Below are positions 43,819-50,721 of a stretch of DNA of 50,721 nucleotides, piece after piece. Below the pieces are notes generated by a model that saw only the letters and a list, made by a program, of their open reading frames with translations, was not told the origin of the DNA and ran no database searches. Numbering within the stretch: position 1 is the first letter of the stretch; each line of letters begins with the position of its first letter. Source of the DNA: Ferruginibacter sp. (lineage in GTDB: Bacteria > Bacteroidota > Bacteroidia > Chitinophagales > Chitinophagaceae). A program made the position numbers and the translations under genes. The DNA lies in assembly GCA_030655145.1 (NCBI GenBank), contig JAURWD010000173.1, forward strand, positions 1-50,721, read 5' to 3'.

Positions 43819-45366
43819 ATGAAAAAATATATACTTCTCCCCCTGCTTTTTATAGCCAGTTTGAGCTTTGCTCAGATTCCTGAAGATGTTATCCGTTATT
43901 CATTTTATCCGCAAAGCGGAACGGCCAGGAGCATGTCTATTGGTGGCGCAATGGGTTCCCTGGGTGGCGATATAACGGCAACTTTTGTCAACCCCGCAGG
44001 TATTGGAAATTATCGTACCGGTGAATTTGTTTTTACACCAGGCTTTATGTTCAATAATAACAAGGCCGATTTCAGGGGAACGAACTCAAAAAACAATAAG
44101 AGCAATTTTTCACTCGGACCAATAGGGTTTGTTTACGGAGCCAGCAACAGGTACAACTCCACATCCAGTAGCGCCTTAAGCCTTGTTGTAAATCAGACGG
44201 CCAATTTTAATAATACACTTCAATATAAAGGGCTTAACAATTTCAGTTCTTACACGGAGCAATGGGCAGAGCAAATTGCCAAGAGCGGTCTCTCCATCGA
44301 TGACGCGTTAAACAATCCTTCATTTGCTTATGGCCCCGCTCCTGCCTTGCACACCTACCTGGTTGATACTTTCAGAAATAATTTTGGAACGGTACAGTTG
44401 AGAGGCTTACCGGAAAATATTCTGGATGCTGGACAGGCACTTATGCAGGAGAACACGATCGAAACCAGGGGCGGCCTGTACGAAGTTGCCCTTGGCTATG
44501 CCAACAACAAACAAGATAAATTCCTCTGGGGCTTTAGCGTTGGTATCCCGATCCTGGATTACCGAAGTACAACGACCTACAAGGAAACTGACACCTCATC
44601 GAATAAAGCCAACGGGTTTGAAAGCTTCAGCTATGTGGATGAGTTTAGCACACGTGGTGCGGGGCTTAATGCAAAAATCGGGTTGATCTTCAAACCTACC
44701 GAATTCATTCGCCTGGGTGCGGCGTTGCATACGCCAACCTTTATGCTGTCAATGAAGGATGTACGCACTACAGACCTGGCGGCTAATACAGAGAATTACG
44801 CTGGCTCCACCACGGCTTCATCAACAATTTTCACAAATGGCCAACCCGGCCAAAGCAAGTACACCATGTTGACACCGTGGAAGTTTTTGATCAGCGGTAG
44901 CTATGTTTTCAGGGAAATTGAAAACGTCAAAAAGCAGAAAGGATTTATCACAGCAGACATCGAATATGTCAACCACAAGGGCTCAAATTTTTACACCGAT
45001 AATGAAGCTGCGGGACCCGACGAAAAAAATTACTTCAAATCTTTGAACCAGGTGATCAGGAATGAGTATAAAGGGAACTTCAACTTCAGAGTTGGTGGTG
45101 AATTAAAATTCAATACTATCATGACCCGTTTAGGTTTCGCGTATTATTCCAATCCTTACAAAGACAAAGAATTGAAAGCGAGTCGTATGTTGCTGAGTGG
45201 AGGCCTGGGTTATCGCCACAAAGGATTCTTCATCGACCTAACCTATGTGCACGGAATTAATAAAGATGTGAACGTTCCGTATCGCCTGGAGGACAGGGCA
45301 AATACTTTTGCAAGTATCAATAACCAGCGCGGCAATGTTATCGCCAGTGTTGGCGTGAAGTTTTAA
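43819..45366 (+). CDS. outer-membrane protein, OmpP1/FadL/TodX family
   Basis: A protein of about 515 residues with an N-terminal signal peptide (MKKYILLPLLFIASLSFAQ) and a long beta-barrel sequence. The segment ARSMSIGGAMGSLGGDITATFVNPAGIG is the FadL/OmpP1 family N-terminal hatch. A loose alternation of aromatic and small residues through the chain and a C-terminal VIASVGVKF follow. It likely transports hydrophobic compounds across the outer membrane. I use the ATG at 43819; an ATG at 43807 adds MPEN in front of the signal. A terminator follows the stop. Confidence 0.87.
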   Translation: MKKYILLPLLFIASLSFAQIPEDVIRYSFYPQSGTARSMSIGGAMGSLGGDITATFVNPAGIGNYRTGEFVFTPGFMFNNNKADFRGTNSKNNKSNFSLGPIGFVYGASNRYNSTSSSALSLVVNQTANFNNTLQYKGLNNFSSYTEQWAEQIAKSGLSIDDALNNPSFAYGPAPALHTYLVDTFRNNFGTVQLRGLPENILDAGQALMQENTIETRGGLYEVALGYANNKQDKFLWGFSVGIPILDYRSTTTYKETDTSSNKANGFESFSYVDEFSTRGAGLNAKIGLIFKPTEFIRLGAALHTPTFMLSMKDVRTTDLAANTENYAGSTTASSTIFTNGQPGQSKYTMLTPWKFLISGSYVFREIENVKKQKGFITADIEYVNHKGSNFYTDNEAAGPDEKNYFKSLNQVIRNEYKGNFNFRVGGELKFNTIMTRLGFAYYSNPYKDKELKASRMLLSGGLGYRHKGFFIDLTYVHGINKDVNVPYRLEDRANTFASINNQRGNVIASVGVKF

Positions 45367-45388
45367 TTGTGCAAACTATATTATTAGG

Positions 45389-45412
45389 AAGCCGGCGAAA
45401 GCCGGTTTTTTT
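45389..45412 (+). terminator. rho-independent terminator after the FadL-type gene
   Basis: AAGCCGGC pairs with GCCGGTTT around a GAAA tetraloop (one G-T pair) and continues into a T run. It overlaps the stop codon of miaA by two bases, so the two convergent genes share the end region. Confidence 0.85.
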
Positions 45413-46325
45413 ATTCGGAAGATCTTTCAGCAAGAGCACGGGTAACAATTGCTGTAACAATACCAAGTTCTGGCGGAGCCCAAATAATGCCTTCCATTTT
45501 TTTAAACCAGGTTATTTGTCGTTTTGCGTACTGCCGGGTATGCTGCTTAATGAGCTCCACCGCCTGTTCCAGGGAGCTTTCCCCCGCTAAGTAACTGAAT
45601 AGCTCTTTGTACCCTACCGTATTCAACGCATTCAGTTCCTGCTGTGGCAAAAGGCGGATAACTTCGTCGAGCAGGCCGGCATGCATCATGAGATCGGCGC
45701 GATGATTGATTCGATCGTGCAGCAATGGTCCGGGAAGTTGGAGTCCAACATGGATAACATCGAAATCTCTCTCCACTTTTTTTGCAACCTGGAAACTTAA
45801 AATGGAACGGCCTGTGGAGCGCTTTACTTCAAGGGCCCGGAGCAGGCGGTGCGGATTTTTATATTCGCCCTGGGCAAACCATAAAGGATCTTCCTCAGCT
45901 GCCTGCGCCTGCAACCATGCGAGCCCGTTAGTTTCGTATTGGCTTGTAAGTCCTTCCCGCATCCCGGGAATGACCTGGGGTACTTCATCAATACCCTGGC
46001 AGAAAGTCTTTATATAGAGGCCCGTTCCACCAACCATGACCAGCACATGTTTTTTTTGAAAAATATCATGCGCTTTGCTTAACGCGTAAGATTCAAAAAC
46101 TGCTGCATTGACCGTTTCAGAAATTCGGTGGGAGTTGATAAAATGATGAGGGACTGTGTCTAGTTGTTCTTGGGTAGGCTTGGCAACCCCGATATCGAGT
46201 TCGATATAACATTGACGGCTATCTGCAGAAATTATCTCGGTATCATAACTTCTTGCCAACTGTATGGCAAGATCGGTTTTACCCACAGCCGTGGGACCAG
46301 AAATAATGATGCAGGTCTTGCGCAT
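45411..46325 (-). CDS. miaA: tRNA dimethylallyltransferase
   Basis: Adds a dimethylallyl group to N6 of A37 in tRNAs that read UNN codons. The 304-residue protein has the P-loop GPTAVGKT (10-17), the DSRQCYIELDIGVAKP stretch with the catalytic aspartate, VGGTGLYIK, and the tRNA-binding C-terminal QYAKRQITWFKK. It is complete and of usual length. It is followed on the same strand by the pRiA4b-type gene upstream (52 bases between genes). Confidence 0.96.
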   Translation of the reverse strand: MRKTCIIISGPTAVGKTDLAIQLARSYDTEIISADSRQCYIELDIGVAKPTQEQLDTVPHHFINSHRISETVNAAVFESYALSKAHDIFQKKHVLVMVGGTGLYIKTFCQGIDEVPQVIPGMREGLTSQYETNGLAWLQAQAAEEDPLWFAQGEYKNPHRLLRALEVKRSTGRSILSFQVAKKVERDFDVIHVGLQLPGPLLHDRINHRADLMMHAGLLDEVIRLLPQQELNALNTVGYKELFSYLAGESSLEQAVELIKQHTRQYAKRQITWFKKMEGIIWAPPELGIVTAIVTRALAERSSE

Positions 46326-46376
46326 ATTTATTGAAACCGGGAAATTACAAGCGAAGACGGGAATGAAAAAACTGAA

Positions 46377-46952
46377 CTAAAATTCTTCATTCGTATCTTC
46401 TGTAGCGGCATCTTCTTCGCTCGCGGTAGCATTGCCATCTTCGTCCTCTTCACTAAATCCTTCCAGCATCGCTGCTGCATTGAGGTCATACTTTTCTTCT
46501 ACTTCTGCGAGGCGACTGTCAACCAGGCCTTTGGTGCCATATTGGGATGGCGCAATTCCTTCGGTGCGAATGCAGGAAGGATAGGTCAACTTTTTATTTT
46601 CTTCCTTGTCTATATTGATCAACTCGACCATGAATGTCCACATTTTGTTGAAATCGTAGACATAGATAAATTTTTGATTCGGATCCTTCACTTCTGATCT
46701 CAGGGCTGTATCAGCCATGATCAACGGATCTACCTTGTAAGTTTTGTCCTCGTACTTTTCCAGGGAAATTTCGCGACCACGAAGCCAGCTATCGTTGCTG
46801 CGGTAAAAAGTTGCCCGGTGTTTGGAATCAAACTCGTAGCACTTTAATATCACCTGGTGCAGCTCTGAAAAAGATTGAGTGTGCCTGATCACCACGTCGC
46901 GGTAAATACTTTCATCATCTTCCCAGTAAACCCTGAATCGTAAAATTGCCAT
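46377..46952 (-). CDS. pRiA4b ORF-3/IS1096 passenger-like family protein
   Basis: A 191-residue protein. The N-terminal domain (FRVYWEDDESIYRDVVIRHTQSFSELHQVI) and the middle segment (FIYVYDFNKMWTFMVELINI) match the plasmid pRiA4b ORF-3-like family, also called IS1096 passenger or TnpR-related. The C-terminal 45 residues are highly acidic (SEEDEDG, EEDAATED). There are no inverted repeats or transposase next to it and the neighbours are tRNA-processing genes, so it appears to be a resident gene. The function of the family is unknown; a protein- or nucleic-acid-binding role is possible. Confidence 0.8.
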   Translation of the reverse strand: MAILRFRVYWEDDESIYRDVVIRHTQSFSELHQVILKCYEFDSKHRATFYRSNDSWLRGREISLEKYEDKTYKVDPLIMADTALRSEVKDPNQKFIYVYDFNKMWTFMVELINIDKEENKKLTYPSCIRTEGIAPSQYGTKGLVDSRLAEVEEKYDLNAAAMLEGFSEEDEDGNATASEEDAATEDTNEEF

Positions 46953-47106
46953 ACAACGAAATTAATAATAAGAAATGAGAAATAGACAGCAGCGGCAAAG
47001 CTTACATCCAGCACGCTCAAACGAGGCCCATTTTGTGCCGGCACGAGGCATTTAATCCTCAGTGTTTTCCCGGCTTGTAGTTGATAACAATTGCGTGCCA
47101 GCATAA

Positions 47107-48543
47107 CTAACCCGCTGGCTTTTGACTTCCCGGCGCAGGGATGCCAAGCGTTGCAGCATGGGCAAGCATAAAACCATGCGCAGCTTCGTAGTTGTTAGGA
47201 ATGTCGCCATCAAGTATTGCTTCCCTGATCGCGTTCTTCAAATCCCCTACCTGCCTGCCGGGGGGCAGGTTGAATGTTTGCATAATGATCTCCCCGGTGA
47301 TGGGTGGTTGCCAGTTGCGCAACTGGTCGCTTTCTTCCACTTCCGCGCAGCGCTTGCGGACCATTTCAAAATTTTCAATAAAACGTTTTACTTTTTGTTT
47401 ATTCTTCGAAGTAATGTCGGCATTACACAATATCATCAATGCATCAAAGTCCTCGCCTGCATCAAACAGTAGCCGGCGTATAGCCGAATCCGTGATGCTC
47501 TCCCGCGTTAAACTAATTGGTCGCAGGTGAAGTTCAACCAGCTTCCGCACAAACTTCATCTTTTCATTTTGCGGGAGTTTGAGCTGCGTAAAAATTTTGG
47601 GGACCATTCTACCTCCTACAACTTCATGTCCATGAAATGTCCAGCCATGCCCTTCCTCAAAACGCTTCGTCGCCGGCTTTGCAATATCATGCAATACCGC
47701 AGCCCAGCGCAACCAAAGATCATCGGTATGCTGGCTTATGTTATCTACCACCTGCAGCGTATGATAGAAATTGTCTTTGTGTCCCAGGCCATCAATATAT
47801 TCGGCACCTGCAAGGTCAACCATTTGAGGGAAAATGATCTTTAATAAACCAGTTTTGTACAATAAGTCAAGACCGATAGAAGGTTTTGGGCAAAGCAATA
47901 TTTTATTGAATTCATCCGCGATACGCTCCTTGCTCACGATGCGGATCCTGGCAGCATTTTCTTTGATTGCGGCGTAAGTTGTCGGTTCAATTGTATAATT
48001 CAATTGCGTCGCGAACCGGACCGCACGCATCATTCTTAAAGGATCATCGCTAAAGGTGATACCGGGCTCCAAAGGCGTTTTCAATATCTTACCCTCAATA
48101 TCCGGTATGCCTCCAAAAGGATCGACCAGGCTTCCATAGTTTGCGGGGTTCAAACTGATGGCAAGCGCATTAATGGTAAAATCACGCCGCTTCTGGTCAT
48201 CCTCCAAGGTACCTGCAGCGACTTCGGGTTTCCGGCTTTCGCTGCTATAGCTTTCTTTACGTGCTCCAACAAATTCGAGATCTACTTCGCCAAATTTAAA
48301 TTGTGCAGTCCCGAAATTTTTAAAATGATTTACAACCGGTCGGGGTTTAAATTTTGACGCCACTTCGTTCGCTAACAGGTTGCCATCTCCTACACACACC
48401 ACGTCAATGTCCTTGGTGCTTCTTCCAATAATTTTATCCCGCACAAACCCGCCGATGACATAGCATTCAACGTTGATGGACGCAGCGGCCTCCGCGATGG
48501 TTTTAAAAATCATTTCCTCCTGTTCCGTGCACTTAATAAACAT
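47107..48543 (-). CDS. cca: CCA-adding enzyme / tRNA nucleotidyltransferase with HD domain
   Basis: Builds or repairs the 3'-CCA end of tRNAs. The 478-residue protein has the nucleotidyltransferase motif GGFVRDKIIGR at 31-41, the metal-binding pair DID (45-47), and a C-terminal HD domain (LHDIAKPATKRF, HGHEVVG) typical of bacterial class II enzymes. PolyA polymerase cannot be excluded because the families are close. The ATG at 48543 is four bases from a -7 box; the next Met, M11 at 48513, is a possible alternative start. Confidence 0.93.
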   Translation of the reverse strand: MFIKCTEQEEMIFKTIAEAAASINVECYVIGGFVRDKIIGRSTKDIDVVCVGDGNLLANEVASKFKPRPVVNHFKNFGTAQFKFGEVDLEFVGARKESYSSESRKPEVAAGTLEDDQKRRDFTINALAISLNPANYGSLVDPFGGIPDIEGKILKTPLEPGITFSDDPLRMMRAVRFATQLNYTIEPTTYAAIKENAARIRIVSKERIADEFNKILLCPKPSIGLDLLYKTGLLKIIFPQMVDLAGAEYIDGLGHKDNFYHTLQVVDNISQHTDDLWLRWAAVLHDIAKPATKRFEEGHGWTFHGHEVVGGRMVPKIFTQLKLPQNEKMKFVRKLVELHLRPISLTRESITDSAIRRLLFDAGEDFDALMILCNADITSKNKQKVKRFIENFEMVRKRCAEVEESDQLRNWQPPITGEIIMQTFNLPPGRQVGDLKNAIREAILDGDIPNNYEAAHGFMLAHAATLGIPAPGSQKPAG

Positions 48544-48547
48544 GGCG

Positions 48548-48555
48548 CAAAATTA
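48548..48555 (-). promoter_or_regulatory. -7 promoter box of cca
   Basis: The minus strand reads TAATTTTG, an exact -7 match, ending four bases before the ATG at 48543. The transcript would be leaderless if that ATG is used, or have a leader of about 30 bases if M11 is used. Confidence 0.65.
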
Positions 48556-48786
48556 GGCGTGAAATTTTTATCCTGCTCTAAACTTTCTCTGTAATTCCTT
48601 CACCAGGAAACATTCATTGACTGCGTATTTAAGGCATCAAAATATGAAAGGCTGTCCTCTGCTACCAGGCATGCAATGTTGATGATCTTGATTAACCGTG
48701 GCATTAATGTTGTCATACTACCCTTCCACACAAAAAAGAGCCAGCAGCTGGGACTTTTGACATTTTGACTATATATTGAGAAAATT

Positions 48787-50721
48787 ATGAATAACGACTT
48801 TTATTTACAGGGACCTGAAGAAGAAATGGAGTTTATGCCGATCATTCCATTGAACGAGGATGATAGCGAAGACTCAGACGCATTAACGATTCCCCTTGAA
48901 TTACCCCTACTTCCTTTAAGAAATACCGTACTCTTTCCCGGAGTTGTTTTACCCATTACAGTTGGACGTGATAAAAGTATCAAAGCAGTAAGTGATTCTT
49001 ATAAGGCTGACAAATTGATAGGCGTGATAGCGCAAAAAGACAGTAGCGTTGAAGAACCTACTGTGAGTGATTTAGAAGAAATTGGAACGGTTGCCAAGAT
49101 CGCCAAAATGATCAAAATGCCTGATGGTGGAACCACGATTATTATCCAGGGTAAGAAGCGTTTCAAAATTGACGAGATCACGAGCGAGGATCCCTATTTC
49201 AAAGCAAAGATTCAGCCGCTGGAAGAAGAAGTTTTAAAGAATGACAATGATTTTAACGCGATGGTCGGCAGCATAAAAGATCTTGCCGGGCAGATCGTAC
49301 AAATTTCGCCTAACCTTCCCAGTGAGGCTGCGATCATTTTGAAGAATATCGAAAACCCTGCTTTTTTAATTCATTTTGTTAGCAGCAATTTGAACAGCGA
49401 CATCAAAGACAAACAACGTTTGCTGGTGATCAATAACATCAAGGCAAGGGCTGAATTACTGATGAATTTGATGCAGACTGAACTGCAATACACAGAGCTT
49501 AAAAACAAGGTTACCAACAAAACCCGGGCAGAGTTAGATAAACAACAACGCGAATACTTTTTGCACCAGCAGATGAAGGCCATCAAAGAAGAACTTGGTG
49601 GAGACAATGTTGCGGAGGTAAAAGAAATGCTCAAAAAGGCCGATGATAAAAAATGGCCGAAGGCAGCGAAAGATATGTTTCATAAGGGTGCGGAAAAATT
49701 AGAAAGGATGCATCCGAGTACCCCAGATTATTCGGTCGTGTACAACCATCTTGACCTGATGCTTGATCTTCCCTGGGAAGATTATACTTCGGATTCATAC
49801 GACCTGAAGAAAGCGAAAAAAATCCTGGATTTCGATCATTACGGGATGCACAAGATCAAGGAAAGGATCCTGGAATACCTGGCCGTGCTCAAATTAAAAG
49901 GCGACATGAAGAGCCCGATCCTGTGCTTTGTTGGCCCTCCGGGAATCGGCAAAACGAGCCTGGGGAAAAGCATCGCTCATGCCATCGCCCGAAAATATGT
50001 TCGCGTAAGCCTGGGCGGCCTGCATGACGAAAGTGAAATTCGCGGGCACCGCAAAACCTATATTGGCGCCATGCCAGGAAGGATCATTCAATCCATCAGG
50101 AAAATAAAAAGCAGCAACCCGGTGATGATCCTGGATGAGATCGACAAAGTCGGTAACGATCAACGCGGCGATCCTTCATCCGCATTATTAGAGGTGCTGG
50201 ATCCGGAACAAAACAATAGCTTCTACGATAACTACCTCGAACTGGAGTATGACCTGAGCAAGGTTTTGTTCATCGCCACTGCGAACAACATCAATAATAT
50301 TCAGCCTGCCCTCCGCGACAGGCTCGAGATCATTGATCTGAGCGGCTACGCGGTAGAGGAGAAAATCGAGATTGCAAAACAACACCTACTGCCAAAACAA
50401 AAAGAAGCGCACGGACTGAAAGACGTAACAGTAAAAGCCAGTGACAAGGTGATTCAAAAAGTGATCGAAGACTACACCCGCGAAAGCGGCGTGCGAGACC
50501 TGGATCGCCAGCTGGCGAGCATCATGCGAAACCTGGCCAAACAATATGCGACCAAAAACAAGCTCAAGCCTACCCTGACCGCCGCCGATATAGAACGCAT
50601 TCTCGGGAAGCCCCGGTTTAGTAATGAAATGTATAAGATCGCGAATATGGCTGGTGTCGCTGTGGGCCTGGCCTGGACCTATGTTGGTGGCGACATTCTC
50701 TTTATAGAAACAAGTTTAAGT
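48787..50721 (+). CDS. lon: ATP-dependent protease Lon (3' end outside window)
   Basis: An AAA+ protease that degrades misfolded and some regulatory proteins. 645 codons are open to the right edge. After a short acidic lead, the LAN domain begins with LPLLPLRNTVLFPG. The ATPase domain has Walker A GPPGIGKT (383-390), Walker B VMILDEIDKVG and the sensor region. The lid carries YTRESGVRDLDRQL. The start of the peptidase domain (GLAWTYVGGDILFIE) is just visible; the catalytic Ser-Lys pair lies outside. The 243-base region upstream holds no gene and shows repeated TTTTGAC (about 48756-48770) ahead of TATATATTG, possibly promoter elements. Confidence 0.96.
   Translation, partial: MNNDFYLQGPEEEMEFMPIIPLNEDDSEDSDALTIPLELPLLPLRNTVLFPGVVLPITVGRDKSIKAVSDSYKADKLIGVIAQKDSSVEEPTVSDLEEIGTVAKIAKMIKMPDGGTTIIIQGKKRFKIDEITSEDPYFKAKIQPLEEEVLKNDNDFNAMVGSIKDLAGQIVQISPNLPSEAAIILKNIENPAFLIHFVSSNLNSDIKDKQRLLVINNIKARAELLMNLMQTELQYTELKNKVTNKTRAELDKQQREYFLHQQMKAIKEELGGDNVAEVKEMLKKADDKKWPKAAKDMFHKGAEKLERMHPSTPDYSVVYNHLDLMLDLPWEDYTSDSYDLKKAKKILDFDHYGMHKIKERILEYLAVLKLKGDMKSPILCFVGPPGIGKTSLGKSIAHAIARKYVRVSLGGLHDESEIRGHRKTYIGAMPGRIIQSIRKIKSSNPVMILDEIDKVGNDQRGDPSSALLEVLDPEQNNSFYDNYLELEYDLSKVLFIATANNINNIQPALRDRLEIIDLSGYAVEEKIEIAKQHLLPKQKEAHGLKDVTVKASDKVIQKVIEDYTRESGVRDLDRQLASIMRNLAKQYATKNKLKPTLTAADIERILGKPRFSNEMYKIANMAGVAVGLAWTYVGGDILFIETSLS

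Noticed and set aside
46377-46952. The pRiA4b ORF-3-like gene as a sign of an insertion sequence or plasmid integration.
   Set aside because: There is no transposase, inverted repeat, target duplication or composition shift around it.

Overview
The window looks like a chromosomal stretch of a Bacteroidota bacterium, most likely family Chitinophagaceae. Supporting signs are several promoters with the Bacteroidota -7 box (TAnnTTTG), a secreted protein with a type IX secretion (T9SS) C-terminal sorting domain, a T9SS plug-type protein (DUF5103), a fused SecDF, an archaeal-type ProS, and several families typical of the phylum. Nearly all of it is housekeeping or conserved-accessory DNA. I see no prophage, insertion sequence, CRISPR array, rRNA or tRNA gene. 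Both ends cut genes: gnd on the left and lon on the right.

Layout. 1-4164 (-): pentose phosphate operon tkt-rpiB-HAD hydrolase-gnd. 4339-6407 (-): FMN-dependent reductase and a beta-lactamase-like lipoprotein. 6535-9528 (+): secDF. 9708-10052 (-): A-type Fe-S carrier. 10163-14943 (+): small membrane-anchored unknown, B12-dependent mutase large subunit, and a 12-unit NHL-propeller protein with a T9SS tag. 15265-24541 (-): a complete trp operon in the order trpL-E-G-D-C-F-F'-B-(GNAT)-A, followed by a TlpA-like thioredoxin. The trp operon has a classical attenuator with a Trp-Trp-Trp leader peptide, two adjacent trpF genes, and an acetyltransferase gene overlapping both trpB and trpA. 24696-25866 (+): NAD(P)-binding oxidoreductase and a small secreted unknown. 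25955-28219 (-): Fsa-type transaldolase, the SRP RNA gene, and the T9SS plug protein. 28265-33668: FtsX-like permease, TrmH-type methyltransferase, BamA/TamA-type outer-membrane protein, truB.

33734-40094: a tight operon SpoIIM family-DUF4129-DUF4350-MoxR-DUF58 on the minus strand, with a divergent RDD-family gene. This is the best candidate for an incompletely understood system in the window. 40104-41250 (-): three small membrane proteins (DUF2752, CCC-motif/DUF4190-like, DUF5362). 41311-42789 (-): proS. 43041-45366 (+): low-complexity lipoprotein and a FadL/OmpP1-type outer-membrane protein. 45411-48543 (-): miaA, a pRiA4b ORF-3-like protein, and cca. 48787-end (+): lon.

Most notable observations are the trp attenuator, the duplicated trpF and embedded GNAT gene, the MoxR/DUF58/SpoIIM/RDD cluster, and a recurring arrangement in which a -7 box lies four bases before a start codon, suggesting leaderless mRNAs. 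Functions are assigned from motifs read by eye; no database search was possible.
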